Below are positions 1 to 7,451 of a stretch of DNA of 27,478 bases, one piece after another. This DNA is from a virus: positions 1 to 27,478 of IMG/VR virus record IMGVR_UViG_3300027241_000176, one strand, 5' to 3'. The notes below the pieces were generated by a model. The model did no database searches. It worked only from the letters and a program-made list of their open reading frames with translations, and had not been told where the DNA came from. Made by a program: the position numbers and the translations under genes. Positions within the stretch are counted from its first letter, which is position 1, and each line of letters opens with the position of its first letter.

Positions 1-171
1 GGCAAATGGTGGTGGGAATACCGCGATCGCGGCCCTCGCCCAGACTGTGTACAAGCACATTATGTAGCAATCAGCAATATGGGCTGGAACTGGCGCATCA
101 CTGTAGAGGAAATGATAGAGCTTGAAGAAGCATTCTATTATCAGCTAAACAATAAAAATCACTGGGATTAA
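1..171 (+). CDS. C-terminal fragment of an unknown protein
   Basis: An open frame enters from the left edge in frame 1 and stops at TAA 169-171, giving the last 56 residues. It is rich in aromatic residues (a WWW near the edge and an NHWD terminus). I do not recognise the family. The start lies outside the window. The coding call rests on the uninterrupted frame and on the late-type promoter that begins 29 bases after the stop and serves the next gene. Confidence 0.55.
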   Translation, partial: GKWWWEYRDRGPRPDCVQAHYVAISNMGWNWRITVEEMIELEEAFYYQLNNKNHWD

Positions 172-199
172 CACTACACTAAATTTTGCCTGTTTTCAC

Positions 200-207
200 T
201 ATAAATA
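200..207 (+). promoter_or_regulatory. T4-type late promoter, TATAAATA
   Basis: A perfect TATAAATA is followed by TTACT and then the ATG of the next gene at 213. The T4 late consensus is TATAAATA plus a short T-rich extension, with initiation about six bases downstream. That would place the transcript start at or beside the start codon. Confidence 0.7.
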
Positions 208-212
208 TTACT

Positions 213-695
213 ATGGCGAAATATATTTTAAAACGACCAGTTGAGATACTATTGTATTCACTTATGTTAGCGATGGCAGTGTTTATCGCAGTGATGATTT
301 ATTTCTATAGTGTTCTACAAGAAGCGCAACCATTAGAGAATTTCAACGCAAAGTTTATTGATCCAATCATACTTTCAACAGATACTGAAATAGTTGCGTC
401 TGGTACGTTTGATCGCCGTGTTATGTGTAACTTGCTGGATTTTAGCGTCATGCTAACAAACACAAAGACAGGCGATGTTATACTTTTCAACAAAACACAT
501 CTTACAAAAGCACCCGTAGTTAACCTACGCCCTGGAACAAATGTTCCAGTAAGTTTTAATCTAGCAGTCCCAGAGACACTATATTCTGGGTTATGGGCAC
601 CAGAATATCATGGCAGATACCTATGTCGCAATGGAATATTTAGTGCCGTAAAGGATCAGAAAGTGATCCTTAGCAACATAAGAGTTGTAGAATAA
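213..695 (+). CDS. single-pass membrane protein of unknown function
   Basis: 160 residues from ATG 213. A TTG in the same frame at 186 would lie upstream of the late promoter and has no ribosome binding site, so ATG 213 is preferred. A positively charged start (AKYILKRP) precedes a hydrophobic helix at about residues 12-36. The remaining ~120 residues would then be outside the cytoplasm, with beta-rich-looking sequence and two cysteines. No Shine-Dalgarno is visible before 213, in line with a leaderless or near-leaderless late transcript. I do not recognise the family. Confidence 0.7.
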   Translation: MAKYILKRPVEILLYSLMLAMAVFIAVMIYFYSVLQEAQPLENFNAKFIDPIILSTDTEIVASGTFDRRVMCNLLDFSVMLTNTKTGDVILFNKTHLTKAPVVNLRPGTNVPVSFNLAVPETLYSGLWAPEYHGRYLCRNGIFSAVKDQKVILSNIRVVE

Positions 696-729
696 TTTCA
701 TATTTTTTCACTTTTTTTTGTTTTTTCTC

Positions 730-758
730 TTGACAACCAAGACGTCTTACATTATATT
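730..758 (+). promoter_or_regulatory. sigma70-like promoter, probably early
   Basis: TTGACA at 730-735, a 17-base spacer and TATATT at 753-758. The context CTCTTGACAA-CCAAGAC recurs at the promoter at 1638, so these look like a family of strong early promoters read by host RNA polymerase. It is preceded by a T-rich stretch (703-729) that could help end transcription of the upstream gene. Confidence 0.8.
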
Positions 759-791
759 ATAAGTATAGACAGCGGAAAACAGGAGTTGAAA

Positions 792-1157
792 ATGGCCTAT
801 ATGAACCAAGAGCGCAAAGCAGAACGTGCTACAGCTATTAAAGCAATCCTCAAAAAATATGGTCAAAAAGGTTCGCTTAGTGTGCGTAACCACAGCACCC
901 TGTGCCTGAAAGTCAAAGACACTGCTGGTATGTTTGCTGCTGATTTTGCTGCTGGTACTGATTATGATCGTCGCTGGGGACTTAGTGTTAACCCCTACTG
1001 GTTCGAGCAGCACTACGCAGGTAACCGCAAGGCAGTTAAAATGCTGAAAGAGCTAACTGCCGCTATGTATGGCGTTGATTACTTTGATGAGTCAGACAGC
1101 CAGACTGATTACTTCCATTGCTCGCACTACATTGATATTGACATCCTGCCCGCATAA
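792..1157 (+). CDS. hypothetical phage protein, 121 aa
   Basis: The start is ATG 792, six bases after a CAGGAG ribosome binding site; the TTG at 786 in the same frame is less likely. It is the first gene behind the sigma70-like promoter at 730, so it is probably expressed early. The N-terminal ~30 residues are basic and helical (ERKAERATAIKAILKK), then a beta-type stretch (LSVRNHSTLCLKV), then an aromatic C-terminal half ending in an acidic tail. The pattern resembles small accessory domains common in phages, but I cannot name the family with confidence. Confidence 0.75.
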   Translation: MAYMNQERKAERATAIKAILKKYGQKGSLSVRNHSTLCLKVKDTAGMFAADFAAGTDYDRRWGLSVNPYWFEQHYAGNRKAVKMLKELTAAMYGVDYFDESDSQTDYFHCSHYIDIDILPA

Positions 1158-1168
1158 GGAGACAGCAC

Positions 1169-1276
1169 ATGGCTTACAATAAAGACGCAGTTGATAAGGC
1201 AATCGCAACTAGCCGCAAACCAATCTCTGGCAAAGAAGCCAAACTTATTCACGCACTACTGAAAGGTCGCAAATAA
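1169..1276 (+). CDS. 35-aa basic protein
   Basis: ATG 1169 follows an AAGGAG ribosome binding site by seven bases and the frame ends at TAA 1274-1276. The stop overlaps the start codon of the next gene (TAATG), which suggests translational coupling. The peptide is basic (KAIATSRKPISGKEAK, ending in KGRK). Function unknown; small early proteins of T4-like phages often bind host proteins, but nothing in the sequence shows this. Confidence 0.6.
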   Translation: MAYNKDAVDKAIATSRKPISGKEAKLIHALLKGRK

Positions 1277-1536
1277 TGACCACTCTTGGTATTGATATCC
1301 AACAGCAAGTTGAAAAAACAATAAACACAATGGAAATTGATAAGCGTCACGGTGGCCCTTGGGACCGCGGTAGTGCTGACAGCTATTACCGCCGCCGGTT
1401 CCGTCCGCACTACTTCCTTGGTGCTACTATGCAATCTCCAGAAATTACTGAAGATAAAATGACGCAGCGTCAGATTGACGAGTATCGTGCCGGGTATGAC
1501 GACAACGAAGCCAACGGCGATTTTAAGGAATGGTAA
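1276..1536 (+). CDS. hypothetical protein, 86 aa
   Basis: Starts at ATG 1276 inside the TAATG overlap with the preceding 35-aa gene. The sequence is polar, with an RRR cluster near residue 40 and an acidic end. No membrane segment and no motif that I recognise. Probably part of the early operon that begins at 730. Confidence 0.65.
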   Translation: MTTLGIDIQQQVEKTINTMEIDKRHGGPWDRGSADSYYRRRFRPHYFLGATMQSPEITEDKMTQRQIDEYRAGYDDNEANGDFKEW

Positions 1537-1538
1537 TA

Positions 1539-1637
1539 ATGGATATGGTAAACATTGCGTGGGGCGTCATCATCGTAGCTGCCATGTTTTGGGCAGTTTG
1601 GGAAAGTTTCAAAATTCCTAAAAAATATGAAAAATAA
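1539..1637 (+). CDS. 32-aa single-pass membrane peptide
   Basis: ATG 1539 has AAGGA about nine bases upstream, overlapping the end of the preceding gene. The frame ends at TAA 1635-1637. Residues ~5-22 (NIAWGVIIVAAMFWAVWES) form a hydrophobic helix, followed by a basic tail (KIPKKYEK), so an inside-facing C terminus is likely. Last gene of the first early operon; the next promoter starts four bases after its stop. Confidence 0.6.
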   Translation: MDMVNIAWGVIIVAAMFWAVWESFKIPKKYEK

Positions 1638-1640
1638 CTC

Positions 1641-1669
1641 TTGACAAACCAAGACACATTGCTTATATT
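1641..1669 (+). promoter_or_regulatory. sigma70-like promoter, probably early
   Basis: TTGACA at 1641-1646, spacer of 17, TATATT at 1664-1669. The surrounding bases (CTCTTGACAAACCAAGACA) nearly repeat those of the promoter at 730. Confidence 0.8.
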
Positions 1670-1697
1670 AGTATTGTAGGCGATAAGGAGATACGCT

Positions 1698-1982
1698 ATG
1701 AAAACTGCTCGTAAAACTATCGAAGTTGGCAAGGTGCTGAAGATGGCAAATACTTTCCTTGCTGTACATAACACCACCGCTGATGAGCGTGAGGCAATTG
1801 CTTACTTTCTTGAGGGTGTGCTGTTTGAAACCGGCAACTATCGTGGGTATGCATACCTCCCCAAAGAGAACTATCCTGACGAAGTTGACGGGCTTGGCAC
1901 TCGTCGTCGTTACTTTGTAAGCGGCACTATCGATGCAGACTATGAAGCTGAAAACCGTAACATCAATGTAATTCGGGTGTAA
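1698..1982 (+). CDS. hypothetical protein, 94 aa
   Basis: ATG 1698 lies eight bases after AAGGAG (1685-1690) and downstream of the promoter at 1641. A basic helical N terminus (MKTARKTIEVGKVLKMAN) is followed by an acidic second half with a conserved-looking GYAYLP...GTRRRYFVSG stretch. No membrane segment. I do not recognise the family. It is probably expressed early. Confidence 0.7.
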   Translation: MKTARKTIEVGKVLKMANTFLAVHNTTADEREAIAYFLEGVLFETGNYRGYAYLPKENYPDEVDGLGTRRRYFVSGTIDADYEAENRNINVIRV

Positions 1983-1986
1983 AGAA

Positions 1987-2145
1987 ATGGAAATCAGAAC
2001 AAACGTTCATACTGGCAATATCAGTTATCTTGGTAGACTTCATCGCGAACGTTACGGTACGAAGAATTATTGGATAAAAATGCTCAAGCAATGGAGCGAT
2101 GGAAAGATGACTGTCCAGTTCGTTAAACGTGAGATGGCAGAATGA
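1987..2145 (+). CDS. 52-aa basic protein
   Basis: ATG 1987 follows the previous stop by four bases, with a weak AAAG upstream. The frame ends at TGA 2143-2145. The peptide is basic and aromatic (RLHRERYGTKNYWIKMLKQW), with no membrane helix. Its stop overlaps the start of the next small gene (ATGA). Function unknown. Confidence 0.55.
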   Translation: MEIRTNVHTGNISYLGRLHRERYGTKNYWIKMLKQWSDGKMTVQFVKREMAE

Positions 2146-2213
2146 AAGTGTTCGTTTTATTAGCAATTGGTTGGTATATTGCAACTGTATTTGCAGTTCT
2201 AGTCGCTGCTTAA
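2142..2213 (+). CDS. 23-aa membrane peptide
   Basis: ATG 2142 overlaps the preceding stop (ATGA). The frame ends at TAA 2211-2213 and encodes one hydrophobic helix covering nearly the whole peptide (FVLLAIGWYIATVFAVLVAA). Such mini membrane peptides at operon ends are common in phages. The call rests on coupling and on the clean helix. Confidence 0.45.
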   Translation: MKVFVLLAIGWYIATVFAVLVAA

Positions 2214-2215
2214 AA

Positions 2216-2223
2216 TATAAATA
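2216..2223 (+). promoter_or_regulatory. T4-type late promoter inside a hairpin arm
   Basis: A perfect TATAAATA. Initiation six bases downstream would fall near 2229, within or just past the left arm of the hairpin at 2221-2248, so the late transcript would largely lack that arm. Confidence 0.7.
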
Positions 2224-2248
2224 CCATTAGAGGAGAATCTAATGGTAT
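2221..2248 (+). promoter_or_regulatory. hairpin around the ribosome binding site and start codon of the hydrolase
   Basis: ATACCATTAG (2221-2230) and CTAATGGTAT (2239-2248) are perfect 10-bp complements around an 8-base loop, AGGAGAAT, that is the Shine-Dalgarno region. The start codon ATG 2247-2249 lies at the base of the stem. Read-through transcripts would form the hairpin. A transcript begun at the late promoter at 2216 would not contain the whole left arm. Confidence 0.75.
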
Positions 2249-2849
2249 GAAAGTCTGTTTTATTCATGGAGCAAATGCATCGCACACCACCTTTGCTTAT
2301 ATTGAAAGCAAAATAAACATTCCAAGGCAAGACATAATTGCCATTGAGTATAACAGTAGAGAAGGCTTTTACAATAATTTTCACGAGATGATCAGTATAC
2401 TCCGAAGATACAAGGGTGAAAATATATTTTTTATAGCACACAGTCTTGGCGGTATCTATGCCATACATCTTGCAGAAGCATTTAGAACACAGGTTGTTGG
2501 CGCAATAACCATAAGTACGCCATATGGCGGAGCAGAGACAGGTGATTGGTTGAAATGGATTTTCCCATCACACCAGTTGTTTAAGGACATAGGACGTTAT
2601 AGCCCGCCTATTGATAACTCGCTAAATATAAATGTTGGCGACATGGACTGGACGCAAATAATTAGCAGTAAGGGCTTTGTACCGCACATACCATTTAACA
2701 ATGACGGCGTTGTAACTATAAGATCAATGTCCTATAGAAATGACATGAAAAAGATAGAAGTACCTTCCAATCACTATGAGATTGTATTAAGTGACATGGT
2801 GGTGAATATTATAAAAGAAAAACTGAAAGAAGTTTACAGGAGTTTTTAA
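2247..2849 (+). CDS. alpha/beta hydrolase (lipase/esterase-like)
   Basis: 200 residues, no signal peptide. The features fit the serine hydrolase fold: an early strand ending in HGAN (oxyanion region, residues 7-10), the nucleophile elbow AHSLGG with Ser66, Asp153 in a late NNDGVV segment, and His176 in SNHYE. AHSLGG is typical of lipases and of acyltransferase-like esterases of the PGAP1/EstA group. It is probably cytoplasmic and could act on lipid or ester bonds, for instance at the membrane during lysis; the substrate is not visible. The start ATG 2247 lies at the hairpin described above; another ATG at 2242 runs into a stop at once. Its stop overlaps the next start (TAATG). Confidence 0.8.
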   Translation: MKVCFIHGANASHTTFAYIESKINIPRQDIIAIEYNSREGFYNNFHEMISILRRYKGENIFFIAHSLGGIYAIHLAEAFRTQVVGAITISTPYGGAETGDWLKWIFPSHQLFKDIGRYSPPIDNSLNINVGDMDWTQIISSKGFVPHIPFNNDGVVTIRSMSYRNDMKKIEVPSNHYEIVLSDMVVNIIKEKLKEVYRSF

Positions 2850-3712
2850 TGACAAAATTATATTCGGCTGAAGAGCTGAAGCGTATGCAGGCAGAGGATG
2901 GCTGGGCGCTGTCAGACTCTGACGACTTAGCAACCAAATACGCTAACAAGTGGGAGGTATCAGATGATCTAATGAATAGATTAGATGCTGATTTTTTCTA
3001 CAAATTCAATAGCAGCAAGGATGACGATCCTCCACGATACGAGAAGTGGGAAAACGAAGAAATTCCACACAAGAGTTATTCACACAAGTATGGTGGCCCT
3101 GTTTTTAGCTGTGACTTTGACTACATGATTGGTCCAGAAGATTGGGACGATAGTGATGACAAAGAAAAAGTCGGTGATTATGTCCTACGAAAGAAGATCT
3201 ATTTTTACAACTGGAGTCGCACACACTATGAGATGCAGGAAAATCGTGACCCTGCACTAGAGTATCTGATGGATATTCACGATAGTTTCCGCCCAGTACA
3301 CGAGCATTATGCTCGCGAATGTTTCAGTGATCAAGATCCTGATGTAAAGTTTCACTTGTTTAAACTAATGCTTATTCAATACAGCACCCCTACAGCAAAC
3401 GACAGCAATCGTGTTGACCATCGTTGGCACAACACAGATCGCTTCGGCCCTGATCACTGTGATGAAACACTCGCTGGCCTACACTTGGGAGAAACCTATG
3501 CTGAATTTGAAGCACGTTCTGTTCCAAATGGTAAATGGGAAGGCATTCCAGACTTGACAAAAAACAAAATGTTGTTTATGTTTGGAGAACATAGTGAACG
3601 CAGTGGTTGGACGCCAACATACCATCGTATGGCACATAACCCTGATCCAACACTGGGAACACGATATAGTCTTATTATGGACCTACAAGCTCGTTACAAA
3701 GGAGACGATTAA
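2849..3712 (+). CDS. hypothetical protein, 287 aa
   Basis: ATG 2849 overlaps the hydrolase stop, with AGGAG about nine bases upstream. The protein is acidic and very rich in Asp, His, Trp and Tyr, with no membrane segment and no cysteine cluster. It ends directly on the ClpP start (TAATG), so hydrolase, this protein and ClpP are coupled. I do not recognise the family. The many His/Asp/Glu residues could bind metal, but there is no clear motif. Confidence 0.75.
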   Translation: MTKLYSAEELKRMQAEDGWALSDSDDLATKYANKWEVSDDLMNRLDADFFYKFNSSKDDDPPRYEKWENEEIPHKSYSHKYGGPVFSCDFDYMIGPEDWDDSDDKEKVGDYVLRKKIYFYNWSRTHYEMQENRDPALEYLMDIHDSFRPVHEHYARECFSDQDPDVKFHLFKLMLIQYSTPTANDSNRVDHRWHNTDRFGPDHCDETLAGLHLGETYAEFEARSVPNGKWEGIPDLTKNKMLFMFGEHSERSGWTPTYHRMAHNPDPTLGTRYSLIMDLQARYKGDD

Positions 3713-4338
3713 TGGCACTTGTACCAATGGTAGTTGAACAAACGGGTCGTGGCGAACGCAGCTACGACATTTATAGCCGTTTGCTCAAAGACCGCATTGT
3801 AATGTTGACTGGAGAAGTTAACGACCAGACAGCAAATCTTGTTTGCGCCCAGCTACTATTTTTGGAATCACAGAATAGTGCAGAGGACATTAGCTTCTAT
3901 ATCAACAGCCCTGGCGGCAGTGTAACAGCAGGCTTGTCAATCTATGACACTATGCAGTTTATCAAGTCACCAGTAAGCACTATTGTTATGGGACAGGCAG
4001 CAAGTATGGGTAGCTTCCTTGCTATGGCAGGTGAACCTGGAAAACGTTTTGTACTACCACATAGCCGTACAATGATCCATCGTGTAAGCAGTGGAACACC
4101 AGGAACACGTGGCAGCGTACACGTACAAGAACTAGAGTTTGAGGATGCTCGCCGTCACTTTGAGGAATCAAAGCGTCTAAACGAGATGCTTACTGAACTT
4201 TATGTAAAACACAATACGGCAGGCAAAACTTACGAAGAACTGTTTGAAGCAATGAAGTTTGATACATTCCTCAGTGCTGACGAAGCAGTAGCCAACGGCT
4301 TGGCTGACAAAGTAGTAAAAACTCTGCATAAAGCATAA
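3712..4338 (+). CDS. clpP: ClpP-family serine protease
   Basis: 208 residues, the usual length. ClpP forms a tetradecameric chamber that degrades proteins fed in by ClpX or ClpA. The catalytic triad is visible: Ser98 in GQAASMGS, His123 in MIHRV and Asp184 in [10 protein letters not shown]. The INSPGGSV segment (residues 64-71) is the conserved glycine-rich strand. There is little or no propeptide. Start ATG 3712 overlaps the previous stop and has AAAGGAG upstream. A ClpX homologue encoded 3.1 kb downstream and a ClpS homologue at 10051 suggest a phage-encoded protease system. The TAA stop is embedded in the late-promoter-like CATAAATA that serves the next gene. Confidence 0.95.
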   Translation: MALVPMVVEQTGRGERSYDIYSRLLKDRIVMLTGEVNDQTANLVCAQLLFLESQNSAEDISFYINSPGGSVTAGLSIYDTMQFIKSPVSTIVMGQAASMGSFLAMAGEPGKRFVLPHSRTMIHRVSSGTPGTRGSVHVQELEFEDARRHFEESKRLNEMLTELYVKHNTAGKTYEELFEAMKFDTFLSADEAVANGLADKVVKTLHKA

Positions 4339-4341
4339 ATA
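4334..4341 (+). promoter_or_regulatory. late-promoter-like CATAAATA
   Basis: CATAAATA overlaps the clpP stop and is followed by five bases (GTTGT) and ATG 4347, the same spacing as at 200-213. No Shine-Dalgarno precedes 4347. Confidence 0.5.
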
Positions 4342-4346
4342 GTTGT

Positions 4347-5036
4347 ATGAGATTATACAACCTATTTGAAAACACACAACCAATTGAAGAGGGTCCAAAC
4401 GATCCTCACATTTTTAAAGCCATATTTTTGGCTGGTGGACCTGGGTCAGGTAAGAGTTTTGTTAGCAGCAAGCTCTTGGGTGGCACAGGTCTTCGTGTTG
4501 TCAACAGCGACGACATTTATGAATACTTAATGAACAAGCAAAACTTGGCATTAGATCCAGAAACTATCTTTAGTCCACAAGGACAAGAAATTCGTGGCAA
4601 GGCCAAAGAGCTAACAAAGAAACGTCGCAGTCACTACCTGGACGGCCGCATTGGTATCGTTGTCGATGGCACTGGTAAAGATGTTGATAAGGTTGAAGCA
4701 GAAGCGAAAAAGCTACGTGAACTAGGTTACGACACTATGATGCTTTTTGTTAATACAAGTTTAGATGTTGCACAAGAACGTAATCAGATGAGATCACGCA
4801 AACTTGATCCAAAAGAAGTTGAAAAAATGTGGAACGCAGTGCAACAAAACCTTATGAGTTTCCAGCAGGTATTTGGTAGTGCTGACTTCCACGTTGTTGA
4901 TAACAGCGGCGGTTTGGAAGACCCAAACCGTGCTAAACAATTTGATCAAGTATACCGCGGTGTACAAAAGTTTATCAATACACCACCAAAGAGCCGCGCA
5001 GCACGTGCATGGCTAGAGCAGAATCCCCCTGCATAA
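4347..5036 (+). CDS. P-loop kinase / zeta-toxin-like ATPase
   Basis: 229 residues. Walker A is GGPGSGKS at about residues 30-37. A conserved VVNSDD follows about 15 residues later and a second strand IVVDGTG at about residue 110, as in zeta-toxin-like and polynucleotide-kinase-like small-molecule kinases. A later RNQMRSRKL segment probably forms the arginine-rich lid. The family phosphorylates nucleotides, nucleic acid ends or sugars; the substrate here is unknown. No antitoxin-like partner is next to it, so a toxin role is not indicated. No ribosome binding site is visible, and the start lies five bases after the CATAAATA element. Confidence 0.8.
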   Translation: MRLYNLFENTQPIEEGPNDPHIFKAIFLAGGPGSGKSFVSSKLLGGTGLRVVNSDDIYEYLMNKQNLALDPETIFSPQGQEIRGKAKELTKKRRSHYLDGRIGIVVDGTGKDVDKVEAEAKKLRELGYDTMMLFVNTSLDVAQERNQMRSRKLDPKEVEKMWNAVQQNLMSFQQVFGSADFHVVDNSGGLEDPNRAKQFDQVYRGVQKFINTPPKSRAARAWLEQNPPA

Positions 5037-5048
5037 TAACATAGCATT

Positions 5049-5081
5049 TAAAATTTTAGTTGTTTCAACTAAATATTTTAG
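5049..5081 (+). promoter_or_regulatory. A/T-rich hairpin between genes
   Basis: TTTAGTTG and CAACTAAA form an 8-bp stem with a TTT loop, extended by a further A/T stretch with one bulge. It sits between the P-loop kinase and the nuclease gene and could end or stabilise transcripts. The right arm contains CTAAATA, a weak late-promoter-like sequence. The remaining bases to 5127 show only the GGGGG ribosome binding site of the nuclease gene. Confidence 0.5.
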
Positions 5082-5127
5082 AGAACTATGCATTATTATG
5101 ATCAATAATATATTACGGGGGTAAAAA

Positions 5128-5514
5128 ATGTCGGCAAACGATAAACTATATAATTATAAAGCAAAGCTAGTGCGTGTCGTTGATGGTGATACCATTGATG
5201 CGGAAATCGACCTAGGTTTCGGTGTCTTCATTAAACAAAGAATTAGACTATACGGCATTGACACACCAGAGAGTAGAACAAAAGATTTAGAGGAAAAAGA
5301 ACGTGGTCTGGCAGCGAAAGCACGTCTGACAGAACTACTACCAAGAGAGTTTATTGTACAAACAATCCTAAACAAGCGCGGCAAATATGGTCGTGTTCTA
5401 GGAACACTGTTAGTTGAAGATGAAAGCGGAAACGTTACAGACATTAACGAAACACTTGTAACAGAGGGATTTGCAGTGCATTACTTTGGCGGTGCAAAAG
5501 ACGGTGAAGAATGA
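5128..5514 (+). CDS. staphylococcal-nuclease-like (thermonuclease) protein
   Basis: 128 residues. The SNase fold hallmarks are present: VVDGDTI (residues ~13-19), RIRLYGIDTPE (catalytic Arg and Glu region, ~37-47), GKYGRVLG with the second catalytic Arg (~85-92), and a final LVTEGFAV segment. These enzymes cut DNA or RNA with calcium. There is no signal peptide, so it would act inside the cell, perhaps in host DNA breakdown or repair. Start ATG 5128 has a strong GGGGG upstream. Its stop overlaps the next start (ATGA). Confidence 0.88.
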   Translation: MSANDKLYNYKAKLVRVVDGDTIDAEIDLGFGVFIKQRIRLYGIDTPESRTKDLEEKERGLAAKARLTELLPREFIVQTILNKRGKYGRVLGTLLVEDESGNVTDINETLVTEGFAVHYFGGAKDGEE

Positions 5515-7004
5515 GATTTTTTGGATACTGGACAGTTTTAGTCGCATTAGTGATTAGTATTTCAGCGGCTTATTATAGTATTGTTGGCTTGGTTGCAATC
5601 TTTGCCGCCAGCGCAATTCCTGTCATTATAATGGGCGCATCACTGGAAGTAGGTAAAATTACTACAGCAGTGTGGCTACACTTGTACGGTAAACGTGCTA
5701 AATTGTTTATGCGTTTCTATCTAACTATTGCAGTCCTACTATTAATGTTCATTACAAGTATGGGCATCTTTGGTTTCCTATCAAAGGCACACATTGAACA
5801 GGCAGCAGTAGGACAAGAAGCAGTAGCACAATTAGAACGTATTGCTACAGATATTACTCGCCGTGAAGATATTATCGCACGTGCAGAAGATAAAATTGCT
5901 AAACTAGAATCATCAGCTGACAACCAAGACGCTGGTATCCAAGATAAAATTACTACAGAAGAAGCACGTATTCAAACAGTAGTAGAACGTTTGAATAACG
6001 ACATAGCAGCCTCAGAAGCACGCCTAGTAGCAACCATTGCTCCTTATGTAGCGCAACAAACAGAAGCAGACCGTGTATTAGCACTCATTAGTGAGTATGT
6101 GGCAAGTAACGATATTAAAGCACTACAGGGTTTAATTGGCGCACGTCAAGACGGTAATTATGGACCACAAACAGCGGCAGCAGTACAAGCATTCCGTGAA
6201 AAGAATGAAGCTGATCGTGCAACAGCACTAGAACAAATTAACTCACAGCGTAGTGCGAATGTAGCAGAAATGCAACAACTACGCAGCAGCGCAGATGCGC
6301 AGATCGCACAATCAAATGATCTTATTAATCGTTTGCGTAACCAATTGGGTACAGCAAGTGTGGCTGACGTTGAAGCTGATATACAAGCACAACGAGAAAT
6401 TGTAACCACCGCTGAATTAGAAATTGACAACTTACTGGAAACAAAGTATAGTATTGAAGCTGAGACACGTAAACTGGAAGCTGAAGTAGGCCCAGTAAAA
6501 TATATTGCTGAAGTTATCTACGGTGATCAAACAAATAAAGATACACTAGAGCAGGCTGTGCGCTGGGTTATTATGATACTGGTTGCAGTATTTGACCCAC
6601 TGGCAGTTGTACTAGTTATTGCTGGTTTGACACTAATTGAAAGCACCCCAGCTAGAAAGCGCAAAGCAGAGCCAGTTATTGAAGAAGTAAAAAATAACAA
6701 TCAAATAAAAGTATTGGATGAGCTATCAGACCTTGAAGAAAAAATAAATCAGACTGAAGAGATTATTGAAGACGTAGCGGAAGAAGTAGCAGAAGTTGAA
6801 CAGGAAACTAAAACAACTGGCCGTTTTATTAACGAATTTATAGCTCGTCAACTGAAACTAAATAAAGAGACAAAAGAACGTGAAAGAAAGACTGAAGTTC
6901 CAACAGAACGTGATCCAATCGCAGAAATGCTTGAAACAGCAAATCCAGAAACACTAGAGCAAGTATATAAAGCTATTCTTGAAGAAAAAAAGAAGCAACA
7001 ATAA
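5511..7004 (+). CDS. large membrane protein with coiled coils and a peptidoglycan-binding-like motif
   Basis: 497 residues. Three hydrophobic segments lie at about residues 4-24, 26-46 and 67-91, followed by long Glu/Ala/Lys-rich coiled coils (~95-200 and ~235-350). Between them a short segment (GARQDGNYGPQTAAAVQAFR) resembles the core of PG_binding_1 domains. A fourth helix lies at about 367-390 (ILVAVFDPLAVVLVIAG), then an acidic charged tail. It could span the envelope and touch the cell wall, in lysis timing or superinfection control; this is inference. It is coupled to the nuclease by ATGA. Confidence 0.75.
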   Translation: MRFFGYWTVLVALVISISAAYYSIVGLVAIFAASAIPVIIMGASLEVGKITTAVWLHLYGKRAKLFMRFYLTIAVLLLMFITSMGIFGFLSKAHIEQAAVGQEAVAQLERIATDITRREDIIARAEDKIAKLESSADNQDAGIQDKITTEEARIQTVVERLNNDIAASEARLVATIAPYVAQQTEADRVLALISEYVASNDIKALQGLIGARQDGNYGPQTAAAVQAFREKNEADRATALEQINSQRSANVAEMQQLRSSADAQIAQSNDLINRLRNQLGTASVADVEADIQAQREIVTTAELEIDNLLETKYSIEAETRKLEAEVGPVKYIAEVIYGDQTNKDTLEQAVRWVIMILVAVFDPLAVVLVIAGLTLIESTPARKRKAEPVIEEVKNNNQIKVLDELSDLEEKINQTEEIIEDVAEEVAEVEQETKTTGRFINEFIARQLKLNKETKERERKTEVPTERDPIAEMLETANPETLEQVYKAILEEKKKQQ

Positions 7005-7013
7005 GAGTTATTA

Positions 7014-7451
7014 ATGAAATCAGATAATAGCAGTTACACAGTAACTAACCCAGATTTATTCCTCACTGATGATGGTATCAGTGTGTTAATTACCAGCACT
7101 AACCCTGATTTTGTTACAGGTGTTAAAAATCTTTTTGAAAAGCATATTGACCACAGTATAGTGTTTAATGTACAATCCTCAATTACATCAGCAGCTAGCA
7201 TTTCCTGGATGTGGTATGTAAGTGGGCGTGTGGACATGATGTTTGTTGATTTGGACAATTGTGCATGGGTTGATGTATGTACTGCCTTATTGAAAAGGCA
7301 AGACGATAATCACAGCATTATCTTCTACAATGATAAAAACAAAAAGCAAGAAGCAGTACGTCTGTTGAACGCAACAGGTGAATTTTTAATTCTGCGCAGC
7401 ATGGAAGAGATCGATGCATACTTGCAAATGCAACTAAATTCATACTCCTAG
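7014..7451 (+). CDS. receiver-like hypothetical protein, 145 aa
   Basis: The order of strands and helices looks like a response-regulator receiver fold: ISVLITSTNPD at residues ~23-33, VDMMFVDLDN at ~73-82 and SIIFYND at ~100-106. The acidic pocket is not clear and no output domain is present, so it may be a pseudo-receiver. The stop overlaps the GTG start of clpX (TAGTG), so the two are coupled; it could be an adaptor for ClpX, but that is a guess from position only. Confidence 0.6.
   Translation: MKSDNSSYTVTNPDLFLTDDGISVLITSTNPDFVTGVKNLFEKHIDHSIVFNVQSSITSAASISWMWYVSGRVDMMFVDLDNCAWVDVCTALLKRQDDNHSIIFYNDKNKKQEAVRLLNATGEFLILRSMEEIDAYLQMQLNSYS

Noticed and set aside
2622-2635. AATATAAATG as a late promoter within the hydrolase gene
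   Set aside because: Ends in G instead of A, has no T-rich extension and no gene start follows.
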